Of a stretch of DNA of 64,000 nucleotides, positions 1 through 8,934 are shown one piece after another. The stretch spans positions 628,721 to 692,720 of the forward strand of contig NZ_KQ949076.1 in the NCBI RefSeq assembly GCF_001514305.1, in the 5' to 3' direction. The notes beneath the pieces were generated by a model, which was given only the letters and a program-made list of their open reading frames with translations, ran no database searches and was not told the DNA's origin. This DNA is from Streptomyces dysideae (GTDB lineage: Bacteria; Actinomycetota; Actinomycetes; Streptomycetales; Streptomycetaceae). Within the stretch, counting starts at the first letter, position 1. The number at the start of each line of letters is the position of its first letter. Made by a program: the position numbers and the translations under genes.

Positions 1-853
1 CGGTGGTCTCCGATGTGCCGCTGCCGTCATGCAGCAGCGCGAGGGCTTCACTGATGGTGAGAGTGGTGTCCCGAGCCTCGTCCCAGGAGTGGAGCACCTC
101 GGCCGCTGCGCGCATCAAATGTCCGGGGAGGCCGGTTTCATCGAGTAGGTCGGCGGCGTCCTCAAGTTCTGGAGCCCACCGCCAGGCTCGGGAGACCGTC
201 TTGGGGATGTACCCGGTCTCTGTCAGATAGCTGCCTGTTCGCTTGCTGGCGATGTGTATAAGTTCATCCGAAACATCGTTCGCGTCCGCGAGACCGTAAG
301 CCACTGCTGCCAGGACACGGGACGCCTTCTGGTAACTGGAGTAGGCGAGCTTCAGCGCGGACGCCTTCCCGATGTCGTCACCGAGCTGGTGGGTTTGCAC
401 ATCGGTGCCGGCGAAGAGGTCCTCAAGCCGGTCGACCTCTTCCCGCGGTCCTGCGAGGTAGAGGGTTGGGGATTTGCCGTCGACAGGAGGGGAACCGACG
501 ACGGCTCCATCGACGACAACGGCGTTGCGAAGGCGTTCCGCGACGTTCCGGACGCGGTGCGGAGTGATCGCATTCGCCTCAACATAGGTGCCGCAGAAAC
601 CGTGGGCGGCCGCCTGGGCAGCAACATCTTCCGCGGCCGCGGGCGGACACAGTGACAGCAATACATCAACGCTATCGACGAGGTCAGCGAGGGCGACCGG
701 CTTCATGCTGGCCCGCTTGGCGCGCTGCCGAGAGCTCTCGCTTCGTCCCGTCGGGCACCACAGCACCGTCGTGCCCTTCGAGCGAAGTTGCGCAGCGAAG
801 GCTGCGCCCATGCTGCCGGGGTGCATAAGCCCGACGGTTACCTCAGTCGCCAT
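1..853 (-). CDS. NAD(P)-dependent oxidoreductase, C-terminus beyond window
   Basis: The gene reads leftward and leaves the window, so only about 284 N-terminal codons are present. It opens with a Rossmann motif, GLMHPGSMGAAFA, about 8 residues in, followed by strands ending in LLSLCPP, typical of the 3-hydroxyisobutyrate / 6-phosphogluconate dehydrogenase superfamily. The second half (KLAYSSYQKASRVLAAVAYG) resembles the DUF1932 C-terminal domain found in many actinobacterial members. The substrate cannot be told. Its ATG overlaps the stop of the upstream HAD gene as TGATG, and an in-frame GTG lies directly before the ATG, so the two genes are probably co-translated. Confidence 0.85.
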   Translation of the reverse strand, partial: MATEVTVGLMHPGSMGAAFAAQLRSKGTTVLWCPTGRSESSRQRAKRASMKPVALADLVDSVDVLLSLCPPAAAEDVAAQAAAHGFCGTYVEANAITPHRVRNVAERLRNAVVVDGAVVGSPPVDGKSPTLYLAGPREEVDRLEDLFAGTDVQTHQLGDDIGKASALKLAYSSYQKASRVLAAVAYGLADANDVSDELIHIASKRTGSYLTETGYIPKTVSRAWRWAPELEDAADLLDETGLPGHLMRAAAEVLHSWDEARDTTLTISEALALLHDGSGTSETT

Positions 854-1518
854 CACCGTGCCGTCCTCGTTTGAGTGGTGCTCAGCAGCAGATTGATGGC
901 GCTGAGGGCGTCGGGTACAGCGTGGTCGGGGGGACTCAGGTGATCAAGCCACGGCCGGTCTTGGCTGACCCAGATGGTTCTTAGGCCTGCGGACTGGCCT
1001 CCGCGGATGTCGTTCTCGGGGTTGTCGCCGACCATCCAGCCCTCTTCCCAGGGGGTGCCGCCGCAGCGGGCGACGGCGACGTGGAAGGCGTCCGCTTCCG
1101 GCTTGCGTGCCCCGATTTCTTCTGAGATTACGATGGCGTCGACCGACCTGGTGAGTCCTGCGGCAGCGATCTTGGCGCGTTGGATGTCGGCGGCTCCGTT
1201 GGTGAGGATGCCCAGTCGCCACCGCGCGGCGCGCATCTGCTCCAGGCCCTCGATGACGTCCGGGCGGCGGGGCACTCTGGCGGCGATTCCTGTGACGTAA
1301 TCGTCCCAGAGTTGCGTGGCCGGCGCTTCGAGAAAGAGCTCGTGGCGCAGCCGCTCGAAGGTGGCCGGGTAGGCCCTCTCCTGGAGTGCATCAACGAGGT
1401 GTCCTTCTGCTCCGCTGCCCAGGCCGTGGGCGCGGCAGAAGTCGGCCGCCCATTTTGCGAGCGCCCCCTGACGATCACAGAGGGTGTTGTCGAGATCGAA
1501 GAGCACCAGCCTTTGCAT
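853..1518 (-). CDS. HAD-family hydrolase
   Basis: A 221-residue protein beginning MQRLVLFDLDNTLCD. The DLDNT motif I carries the nucleophile and acid/base Asp residues; LGILTNGA supplies motif II, the Lys of ISEEIGARKPE motif III, and GDNPENDIRGG the metal-binding motif IV. This is a complete HAD phosphatase of the haloacid dehalogenase / YjjG size class; the cap inserted after motif I is helical. The substrate is unknown. The ATG at 1518 is chosen because the DLDNT motif normally sits within ten residues of the start; a longer frame to 1668 adds only low-complexity sequence. It is followed without a gap by the oxidoreductase gene. Confidence 0.85.
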   Translation of the reverse strand: MQRLVLFDLDNTLCDRQGALAKWAADFCRAHGLGSGAEGHLVDALQERAYPATFERLRHELFLEAPATQLWDDYVTGIAARVPRRPDVIEGLEQMRAARWRLGILTNGAADIQRAKIAAAGLTRSVDAIVISEEIGARKPEADAFHVAVARCGGTPWEEGWMVGDNPENDIRGGQSAGLRTIWVSQDRPWLDHLSPPDHAVPDALSAINLLLSTTQTRTAR

Positions 1519-2112
1519 AGGGCGAGACCCTAGCTGGATCCGGTGTCCAGCACGGCACCCTGGCCGGGAGTCCGTCACCGCCCCTGGGTGGGCACGAGCG
1601 CTGTCAGCGGTCACAGGAAAGAACTGGCAGCGCCGGGCTTCGATGGTCCACGGCGCGCCGCTTTCCACGCCCTGTGGAAGCGCAACGGAGGTGGCACATC
1701 CCCTGGATCGTTGAGGTGCCGTCGGTGGCGAGTGCGGCGCTCAGCAGCGCGGACACAGCACGGGTGTCCGCACTCCGTCTCAGCGCGGTGGAGCCGTGCG
1801 GCGAGGAACCTACTCTGACACCCAGAGCGATGATGCAGTCTCCCTCGGTAGTCGAAGGACTCGGGTGTGGAACACCACGTAGGTCCCCGAGCTGACGTTC
1901 AGGGCATCCCCCTTGGGGAGCACGGAGCTGCTCCGTCACAACCAGGAGGACGACGCACTGCGCGAGCCGCCCGGCAACCATCCAAGTCTTAGGTCTGGGG
2001 CGGACGGTCAAAATGAGCGCAACCCATCGGGGCAGCGGAGTCCTTGACGGCTCATCGCGGACCGGACACTTCAGGAATGGACAGCCCTACTCTCGCTCAC
2101 TCCTTGCCGTCT
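1519..2112. other. 594-bp gap with no convincing gene
   Basis: Open frames exist on both strands, but their translations are Arg/Ser/Pro-rich without recognisable motifs, and none has a good ribosome-binding site. The gap probably holds the promoter of the HAD-oxidoreductase pair (a TAGGGT hexamer lies just before the HAD ATG). I see no repeat or RNA gene. Confidence 0.4.
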
Positions 2113-3009
2113 CTACCGTCGAGCGAGCAGGGCATACAGCAGGGGAACCCGCGGCTCGTCGTCGGGCAGCTGCCACCAGCCGTCGCCGGTACGGATCATG
2201 CGGTCCCAGCGGCGCCAGGGGAGCTGCGGCGTCTCCCGCAGTCTCTCGATCTGCAGGCCGGCAGTAACAACGGCGTTGACCACGTCGTCGAGCCCATGCA
2301 TCCACTCGAAGAAGTCCGTCGCGCCCTGGAGGGCCGGACCATCGGTGTACGTATGGGTGGACTCGCGTTGGATGGCGCCGCTGGCCAGGTAGTCGTGCCC
2401 GATCGAAAGACTGTTGGCGTGGTGGTCGTGGCCAACGAGGTCGGGGCCGTCACCGGTGTGCGGCCTGGGGCGCAGAGCGTTGAGGAGCGGGTGGAACTCT
2501 GCGACGTACAGCCTGCCACCCGGACGCAGGAGCCTGGCGACTGTCTTGGCCCACGGAATCAGGTCGGGGAGGTAGTACAGGGCTCCCTTCCCCGTGTAGA
2601 TCACGTCGAACTGACGCCCGTCGAGGACTTCGGCTGCGTCATACACATTGGCCTGGACGTACTCGACAGAGATGTTGGCGCGCTGCGCGAGTTCTCTGGC
2701 TGAGGAGACGGCCTGCCCAGAAAGGTCGAGACCTACCGCATGAGCGCCGCGGTGGGCGAAGGCGATGGTCTCGGTACCGAGATGGCACTGAAGGTGGAGA
2801 ACGTCGCACCCTTCCAGTTCACCGAGGTCTTCCCACTCGAAGGGGGCAAACCAGCGAGAAGGGTCGGGAGCCTTGCCGTCTTCGAGGCCGTAGTACCTGC
2901 TGCCGATGTGGACAGAGGTACGCGCGTCCCAGTTGAGCTCATTGGCTCGCATCATGTCCCGGCTGGTGAGGTCGAGCCCTTCGGATGCCTCAGTCATGCT
3001 TTCATCCAA
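2113..3009 (-). CDS. Class I SAM-dependent methyltransferase
   Basis: A 298-residue soluble methyltransferase. The SAM-binding motif I is VLHLQCHLGTETIAFA (about residues 89-104), followed by GLDLSGQAVSSAREL at the second strand, the acidic/aromatic region FDVIYTGKGALYYL and the post-I motif LLRPGGRLYVAEFHP. The N-terminal NELNWDARTSVH is typical of small-molecule methyltransferases of the UbiE/YcgJ kind; the acceptor is unknown. ATG 3009 is the longest start; ATG 2997 is also possible. A perfect palindrome (3031-3048) ends 22 nt before the start, which suggests direct control by the regulator that also acts on the XRE genes further along. Confidence 0.85.
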   Translation of the reverse strand: MDESMTEASEGLDLTSRDMMRANELNWDARTSVHIGSRYYGLEDGKAPDPSRWFAPFEWEDLGELEGCDVLHLQCHLGTETIAFAHRGAHAVGLDLSGQAVSSARELAQRANISVEYVQANVYDAAEVLDGRQFDVIYTGKGALYYLPDLIPWAKTVARLLRPGGRLYVAEFHPLLNALRPRPHTGDGPDLVGHDHHANSLSIGHDYLASGAIQRESTHTYTDGPALQGATDFFEWMHGLDDVVNAVVTAGLQIERLRETPQLPWRRWDRMIRTGDGWWQLPDDEPRVPLLYALLARR

Positions 3010-3030
3010 TCACCTGCCTTCGGGACACAC

Positions 3031-3048
3031 ATATCACCTCGGTGATAT
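3031..3048. promoter_or_regulatory. Palindromic operator ATATCACC-TC-GGTGATAT
   Basis: Perfect 8-bp arms around a 2-bp centre, 22 nt upstream of the methyltransferase start. The same TATCAC-N4-GTGATA core occurs before the LuxR-like gene at 20464 and before both XRE genes (starts 24205 and 26549). GTGATATCAC at 3042-3051 is itself a 10-bp palindrome, shared with the 20211 and 26605 sites. Likely an operator; the binding protein is inferred, not shown. Confidence 0.65.
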
Positions 3049-3255
3049 CACTCAGGCGATGGTCCCGCCCTTACGAACTAGGCATCCTTACAAGCTCGTT
3101 CGGCTCGCGTCAGGAGCCGGATGTTGAATGCACCTTCTCCCCGCGAGCAACACCTTGGCGAGCGGGAAGCGTGGCTACTAGCCGCACTGGAACACACCTC
3201 GCTCCGTGTCCGTATTCCAGACACCTGCTGGACGGCCCATTAGGAGGGGCACAAC

Positions 3256-3765
3256 GTGACCACGTTGACGCACCGATGGCTCCCGAGCCGCATGCCGGAC
3301 GAGACCGATGTGCGACAGGTTTACGGCTTCTGCTTTGACGCCGCCGGCCGGGTGTTGCTGGGAGTGGAGCACGGAGAGAGCCCCGGGCATCGAATGCCCG
3401 GTAGCGAAACGAAAGTAGACGGATACGACTACCTCGCAACGTTGGTCCGAGAGTGCCGAAGCGGGTATCGGGTCACCATCACGAAACCTATCTATCTGGG
3501 ATATCGGCAGGTTCGAGACCAAGACGCCAAACTGACCTATGCCGAACTCTTCTTGGCAGCGCGCATAACCACGTTCCATCGCCGGAGTCCCGCGCTTGGT
3601 AGCTGTCGCTCATTCCAGAGGCTGCTGACACCAGTCAGCTATGTTCCCGATCGCCTCGGCTGGGGAGCAGAGGGATCGCTGCAGATTTCTGCCGCTGCCG
3701 CTGTCGCAACTAATGTCTTCGGCCTCGACCTGTCGGTTCTGCACGACGAGGTCTATCGGACCTGA
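3256..3765 (+). CDS. Nudix-fold protein with a degenerate Nudix box
   Basis: A 169-residue protein with a GTG start 6 nt after GGAGGGG. VYGFCFDAAGRVLLGVEHG and the later YLGYRQV / LFLAARI / RLLTPV blocks fit a Streptomyces Nudix family. Where the Nudix box should be, the sequence is GSETKVDGYDYLATLVRECRSGYRV: the RE is kept, but the two catalytic Glu residues that normally follow (REx2EExG) are replaced by Ser and Gly. The protein is therefore probably not an active pyrophosphohydrolase, and could be a ligand-binding relic or a decaying gene. It lies just ahead of the glycosyltransferase cluster; whether it belongs to it is unclear. Confidence 0.6.
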   Translation: MTTLTHRWLPSRMPDETDVRQVYGFCFDAAGRVLLGVEHGESPGHRMPGSETKVDGYDYLATLVRECRSGYRVTITKPIYLGYRQVRDQDAKLTYAELFLAARITTFHRRSPALGSCRSFQRLLTPVSYVPDRLGWGAEGSLQISAAAAVATNVFGLDLSVLHDEVYRT

Positions 3766-3930
3766 GGCGATAGCCGTCCGCCACCAACACGCTGACAGTT
3801 GAATTTGACTCTCTCTACTGGCGCGTATCCAAGAACGTGGATGATGCGCGCCCTGCAAGACAGTGTCGCAAACGATCACGCATGTCCGAGTCGGCAGGCT
3901 CGGCGAAATGAGCGGCGGGAGGGGAGACCT

Positions 3931-4941
3931 GTGGCATCCGTACCGCACAAACCGATCGCTGAAAGTCCAGACAACGGGCGAGGCAACGTACCAGATCGCG
4001 GCATCTTGGTACTTGCCTACGGGCACAGGCGATACCACCGCCAAGCATATTCACTGGCCCTATCGTTGCAGCGCCACTCTCCCGGCATGCATCGCACCCT
4101 GGTCACCGACGACGTGCGATGTATAGCAACGAAGGCATACGACTCGGTGATCAAGATTGAGACTGGGCAGTCCGATGACTGCCGCCTCAAGCTCAGTCTC
4201 GATACGTATGCCCCGTACCCGCGCACCCTCTACTTGGACGCCGATGCTCTTGCAGTCCGCCCCATCGAGCCAGTATTTGACCTATTCGACAGCTCCGACG
4301 TTGGAGTAGTCGGGCGTGACATCACAGCCGACCAAGACGAAATCTGGTATGGGGACGTCGCCTCAATGTGTCGCGCAGCGGGTACAGGCTGGCTACCGAA
4401 GTGCAACAGCGGCCTGATCCTCCTCCACGCCACCGATGCAACTCGGCAAGTGTTCGCTCGGGCCCGCGAATTGGTCAATCAATACAGCGAATTGGGGCTG
4501 CACACCTTCCGCGGAGGAATCGCCGACGAGCCCCTCCTGGCGATGGCACTGGCCGAGCAAGGTATCCACGCCCAAGATCTCACTGCTCTCGCATCCGCGA
4601 CTCCGATCGGTATCAATGGCCCACTGCGAGTCAATGCACTTACTGGGGCGTGCACATTCGCCAAGCAAGGGCTTGAAGTTGAGCCCGCTCTGATCCACTT
4701 CGCAGCTGACTACAGCTCGGACTACCGGCTTGCCGGCGCCCACTACAGGCGTGAGCGACTCGCGCTTCATCTGTCTCAGCGCCTCGGAGCGCCTGACAGG
4801 ACAGCCCGGATCGCCGCAGGGCTGCGCTACGGCCTTCAGTGCGGAGCGTTCAACACCTGGATCCGCATCGTTGGCCGCGCCCCTCGCGACCCTTCCGACT
4901 TCTTCAGCACGGCGAAGCAGCCCCTTGAGGTGTCCCAGTGA
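3931..4941 (+). CDS. Glycosyltransferase, GT-A fold (GT8-like)
   Basis: A 336-residue enzyme. GILVLAYGHRRYHRQAYSLA near the N-terminus and the DxD motif in LYLDADALAV (Asp103 and Asp105) identify a metal-dependent nucleotide-sugar glycosyltransferase. CNSGLILL and the GGIADEPLLAMAL block match glycogenin/GT8-type acceptor-side motifs, and the IHFA region near the C-terminus fits the third metal ligand. GTG 3931 is chosen because GGGAGGGGAG ends 5-6 nt before it; the frame runs upstream to 3799 but that part has no motif. It is the first enzyme gene of a long same-strand run, so it probably decorates the product of this cluster. Sugar and acceptor are unknown. Confidence 0.75.
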   Translation: MASVPHKPIAESPDNGRGNVPDRGILVLAYGHRRYHRQAYSLALSLQRHSPGMHRTLVTDDVRCIATKAYDSVIKIETGQSDDCRLKLSLDTYAPYPRTLYLDADALAVRPIEPVFDLFDSSDVGVVGRDITADQDEIWYGDVASMCRAAGTGWLPKCNSGLILLHATDATRQVFARARELVNQYSELGLHTFRGGIADEPLLAMALAEQGIHAQDLTALASATPIGINGPLRVNALTGACTFAKQGLEVEPALIHFAADYSSDYRLAGAHYRRERLALHLSQRLGAPDRTARIAAGLRYGLQCGAFNTWIRIVGRAPRDPSDFFSTAKQPLEVSQ

Positions 4942-4981
4942 TCAGCGACAGGAAGCAATCTTCGTTGAAGGAGAAGGACTT

Positions 4982-5839
4982 GTGACACAGGTGCCACAGC
5001 CCCGTCAGACTTCGCCGATCCACGAGTCGACGGCCGGGGAGCCCGCTTTCCGGATCGCGTTCCTCTTCCACACCAATCTCGACCTGCTCAGCCAGACCCT
5101 GCCGCGTTGCTTGGAAGCCCTGACGGCAGGGACTCAGGAGTCTTTCGAGGTGGTACTGCACTGTGACGGGACTCCCCCGCAGACCGTCGCCCAGCTCGCC
5201 CCGCGGCTGGCGCAATGGGGGGTCGACGAGGTGCGAGTACGCCGCCGAGACCGGTTCGTAGCTTCTGGGGACGGATCGAACAACGGGCATCGCAGACTGT
5301 TCGACCAGCGCTCCCCGTACCTGATCGTCATCGAAGACGACGTGGTCATGTACCGCACCGATCCGTCGTTCGACGCCTTGTCTGCCTGCCGGCGCCTCTT
5401 CGAGAAGCACCCAAGGGTTCCCGTGTTGAGCAAGGTGAGCGACCACCACCAGTGGTCCTGGAAGCTCGAAGACGCAGGCGACGAGCTCGAACCTGGCGTG
5501 CGCTCCGTCAACCGGCTGTCCACGCACTTCATCGCGTACGACCTGCGCCGGTTCACCCCCATTGCCGATCGTTTTGGTGGCTTCGACCTCGACGTGTTCA
5601 TCGACCGGGACGACCTCAGCTACAACTGGGAGGATCTCGTCTCCCACGTTGGCACTACGGGGGAACGCCATATCGCCTTCCCCGAAGGCTGGCCGCTTGA
5701 AGTGTTCCACTGCGATCGCAAGGTCGCCCCAGGGTCGATGTACCACACCCAAGATCCCCGGCTGAAGGCTCAAGTCCTCGCCGAGCTGGAGCAACGGTTC
5801 CGAGTGGGTCTCGACACGCCCATTGAGGTGACAGCATGA
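4982..5839 (+). CDS. Glycosyltransferase-like protein, GT-A fold
   Basis: A 285-residue protein. The N-terminal FRIAFLFHTNLDLLSQTLPRCLEAL followed by FEVVLHCDG is the pattern of an inverting GT-A nucleotide-binding half, and VIEDDVVM (Glu118-Asp119-Asp120) takes the place of the DxD motif. The later LSTHFIAYDLRRF, NWEDLVSH and WPLEVFHCDRK segments are not diagnostic to me. The GTG start has GAAGGAG about 8 nt upstream. The stop overlaps the next gene as ATGA, so it is translationally coupled to the kinase-decarboxylase fusion. It could modify the same scaffold as the preceding glycosyltransferase. Confidence 0.65.
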   Translation: MTQVPQPRQTSPIHESTAGEPAFRIAFLFHTNLDLLSQTLPRCLEALTAGTQESFEVVLHCDGTPPQTVAQLAPRLAQWGVDEVRVRRRDRFVASGDGSNNGHRRLFDQRSPYLIVIEDDVVMYRTDPSFDALSACRRLFEKHPRVPVLSKVSDHHQWSWKLEDAGDELEPGVRSVNRLSTHFIAYDLRRFTPIADRFGGFDLDVFIDRDDLSYNWEDLVSHVGTTGERHIAFPEGWPLEVFHCDRKVAPGSMYHTQDPRLKAQVLAELEQRFRVGLDTPIEVTA

Positions 5840-8800
5840 CGACCGCTCCGACACGCATCAACTCGTCACGCTCGTATGCCGAGCGCCTAGAGGCGTGGCG
5901 TACGCGCCTTGCCGAGAGTCGGCATCTCTCGAGTCGCTTCCGCGACCGGTACTCGATCGTCCTGGCGCAGATGGAAGCATTCGCCATGGCGGAAAGCGTC
6001 GCAGCAGCACGGGAGGCAGCAGCCGACGACCCTCATCGAGCCGCTGAGTTACTGGCTGGCACTACCCTGCTCCCTTCAGCAAGCCGGGCTAGCGCGCCTC
6101 TCCTCTTTGACGGCGACACGGACATCGTGAGACTGCTGCGAGAGCTGCTCGCTGAATGTCCCCACCTCGATGACTTCATGGCGGCCCAGCAGCCCTTGGC
6201 TCAGACCGCCGTCCCGATCCACCCCTCCCGTAGGGCACGCATTCTCCGAGTCGATGAACCAGCTTCGTGTGACTTGGTGGCGCTGGTCTGGTCGGCCGGA
6301 TCCGTCGAGGAGCGGCAGAGGAACGCTGCTCTGATCTCCGGCATCCTCCCTGAGCGGAGTGGTACGGGTGAGCTGCGGTTCGCCGTCCAGAGCGAGTACG
6401 CGCTGGTCCGGACGGAAAGTTCGGCGGACCCGTGGGTCTTCTCCCCGAACCTCGGCGAGACATTGGAGGATGCGCTGCGCTCGAGGAGGCTCGATTCGCG
6501 CAGCCGACGCCGGATCCTTACCGCCCTGCGACGGCTACGCGAGGCGATGCTGGAGGCTGGCCTGATCTGGCAGGGCTTCGCTCCCCGGAACATGTTTCTC
6601 CGAGATGAGGAGATCATCCTCATCGACTTCGAGGAGGTCGTCGACAGCAACACCTCGCCAGCACGCGCGGCTGAGTACCTGCTGTGGCACAGGATCTTTT
6701 TTGCCGACAGCCTGACCGCCGCGGAGGCCGCCGAGCTGTTCGCCGTGGACAGCAATGGTGCGCCCGCCATCGCTGACGATCATCCGCTGCCGGCGGACTC
6801 GTTTGAACGGGCGCTGCTCGCGGTCGATACGGTGACGTGGCGGCAACGCCGAGAACTCCTCGGTCAATCCCTACGCCTTGAGAGCCAGCACCGACGTCCT
6901 GAGCGACGGCGTGATGGTGGAGTTCTGTACGGACACGAGCTTGGGCACTTTTGGGGCGACTTCCTGCCAGTTACTCATGAGGTCCGGCTCTTCAGCCATC
7001 TGTCCCCGATAGAAGATCCAAACACGCTGGTCGCATGCCTGGAGGCATTTGAGGCCGCGATGGAGGCCGACATCTGCCGCGCCATTCGAGCCAGCTGCAC
7101 AGGCGCCGGCGATGGCAGTGCAATGCGCACAGAGGGGCTCATCGACGCCCTGGATGCTGTTGGCGTGACCGCTCTTGCTGAGGCGCGTCTGGACACGCGG
7201 GCCTGGTACCAGCAGCTGACGGCCGATCCTGCTCGTCTCATAGACGAACTTCTCTTTCAGCTCGGCACCAATGTCGGCGGTGTGAGCCAGGCGCTCCTGG
7301 ACACCTACCTCGTCGGCAGAAGTGGCGCCCGGAAAGGGCATGAGGAGGATCTGGTCGAGACTGTTCGTGTTGGCCTGGACTTCCTGCACGGCGCCGAGCC
7401 GGAGCAGCCCTTCCTTCGCTACGCCGAGCCGACCGCACTGAGGAAGTCCGTCGCCCAGCCCCTGCCGCGGGAAGGGCTCGGTTTCGACCACGTCCTCGCT
7501 GAGGTCAACGACGTCGTTGCCCGTTACTCCATCGGGCAGGGGCACCCCAGGTATTTGGCGTTCCCCGACTCGGGCAACGCCTTGGCTGCCCTGGCCGGCA
7601 GCCTTCTCAGTCCGCTCCTCAACCAGAACCTCATAGCCGTCGACCGCAGCGCGCCGTCAGCGACCTTCGTCGAGGCACAGGTCATCGAATGGCTGCGGGA
7701 GCTGGTCGGGTACGCGACCGTTCCGCTCACCGAACTACGCGGCGTCAAAGACGTCTCCGGTCTCTGGACGACCGGAGGGCATCTGTCCAACCACATCGCG
7801 ATGCTCGCTGCGCTGGGACACGCCTTCCCCGCCGCACGCAAGCATGGCCTGCGAGGGCTCGACACCCAGCCAGCGGTCGTCATGGCAGGGCCGATCGCTC
7901 ACTACTCGCACAGCGACGCCGCGTTCCACCTGGGCCTGGGCTGGGACGCGATTCTCTCCACCGGCGCCAAACAGGGCTACACGACCGACCCGGCGGCTGT
8001 TGACCGGCTTCTCTCGGATCCGCCCTCCGGTCGTACGCCGTTCATGGTGGTTGGAGTGGCCGGCAACTGCCGGACCACAGGACTGGACGATCTTGAGGCG
8101 CTCGGTGAGGTCTGCCGCAAGCATGGTGTGTGGTTCCACGTCGACGCCTGTCACGGAGGAAGCCTGATCTTCAACGATCGGCTGCGGCAGCAGCATCTTC
8201 GTGGAATCGAGCAGGCCGATTCTGTTTCTCTCGACCCCCACAAGGGCCTCTTCACCCCATACCCCTCGTCGTATGTCCTGTTCCGGGAGCGTGAAGTCCT
8301 CACCCAGTTCAGCCGTCACACGACGACTGTCATGGCGGACGACTGCTGGGACCTCGGGCTGATCACCCCGTTCCTCGGATCGCGGGGCTTCCAAAGCCTG
8401 CCGACCTGGATGCTGCTGCGTCACGTCGGCACGCGTGCCTTGGGCGCGATGGTGGAGGCTCGGCAGGCTCTGGTGCGCTACCTGGAGAGACGACTCGACG
8501 AGACCGGACTGTTCGTCCGTCTCAACGACGTTGACTTCTACCGGATGGCCTTCGTGTTCTGCCCACCAGGCGTTCGTAGTGCGCTCACCAGCCTGGATGC
8601 AGCCGGCAGGCAGCGAGCGGCGAAGGTCGTCAGTGCGTACACGTCGCGGGTGAACACAGCCCTGTACCAGGCCGGTGAGGTGTGCTTCGACGAGCACTCG
8701 CTCGCCGACCTGGCTGACCGTGTGGGTGCTGGTGCTGGAACCGGCTACACGATCATGGCCACATGCCCCGGTAATCCGCTCCTCACCCGGGCTGATCTGG

Positions 8801-8934
8801 ATGTCGCGGTGGAACGGCTCGTCGCCGAGGCGCAACCGCTCGTCGAGCCGATGCTGGCGGAGATCCGCGGAGAAGCTGTGCACCAGCACGCTCCTCGACT
8901 GAGCGGGCCTGCCGGATGGAACGATGGCGAGTGA
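5836..8934 (+). CDS. Kinase-fold / PLP-dependent decarboxylase fusion
   Basis: A 1032-residue two-part protein. Residues 1 to about 330 look like an aminoglycoside-phosphotransferase fold: the end of the catalytic loop is GLIWQGFAPRNMFL (Asn252) and the metal motif is IDFEEV (Asp264), but the position of the catalytic Asp, five residues before the Asn, is Gly247. Residues about 550-1010 form a complete group II amino-acid decarboxylase: GHPRYLAF, TTGGHLSNHIA, IAHYSHSDAAFHL, HVDACHGG (Asp770 for the PLP pyridine nitrogen) and SLDPHKG with Lys803 as the Schiff-base lysine. Relatives decarboxylate aromatic amino acids, glutamate, aspartate or diaminobutyrate; the substrate cannot be chosen here. 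The N-terminal part may present or bind a substrate rather than phosphorylate it. ATGA and GTGA overlaps join it to both neighbours. Confidence 0.8.
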   Translation: MTTAPTRINSSRSYAERLEAWRTRLAESRHLSSRFRDRYSIVLAQMEAFAMAESVAAAREAAADDPHRAAELLAGTTLLPSASRASAPLLFDGDTDIVRLLRELLAECPHLDDFMAAQQPLAQTAVPIHPSRRARILRVDEPASCDLVALVWSAGSVEERQRNAALISGILPERSGTGELRFAVQSEYALVRTESSADPWVFSPNLGETLEDALRSRRLDSRSRRRILTALRRLREAMLEAGLIWQGFAPRNMFLRDEEIILIDFEEVVDSNTSPARAAEYLLWHRIFFADSLTAAEAAELFAVDSNGAPAIADDHPLPADSFERALLAVDTVTWRQRRELLGQSLRLESQHRRPERRRDGGVLYGHELGHFWGDFLPVTHEVRLFSHLSPIEDPNTLVACLEAFEAAMEADICRAIRASCTGAGDGSAMRTEGLIDALDAVGVTALAEARLDTRAWYQQLTADPARLIDELLFQLGTNVGGVSQALLDTYLVGRSGARKGHEEDLVETVRVGLDFLHGAEPEQPFLRYAEPTALRKSVAQPLPREGLGFDHVLAEVNDVVARYSIGQGHPRYLAFPDSGNALAALAGSLLSPLLNQNLIAVDRSAPSATFVEAQVIEWLRELVGYATVPLTELRGVKDVSGLWTTGGHLSNHIAMLAALGHAFPAARKHGLRGLDTQPAVVMAGPIAHYSHSDAAFHLGLGWDAILSTGAKQGYTTDPAAVDRLLSDPPSGRTPFMVVGVAGNCRTTGLDDLEALGEVCRKHGVWFHVDACHGGSLIFNDRLRQQHLRGIEQADSVSLDPHKGLFTPYPSSYVLFREREVLTQFSRHTTTVMADDCWDLGLITPFLGSRGFQSLPTWMLLRHVGTRALGAMVEARQALVRYLERRLDETGLFVRLNDVDFYRMAFVFCPPGVRSALTSLDAAGRQRAAKVVSAYTSRVNTALYQAGEVCFDEHSLADLADRVGAGAGTGYTIMATCPGNPLLTRADLDVAVERLVAEAQPLVEPMLAEIRGEAVHQHAPRLSGPAGWNDGE

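Noticed and set aside
1604..2011. 135-codon minus-strand reading frame in the gap before the methyltransferase
   Set aside because: Arg/Ser-rich translation without motifs, no good ribosome site.
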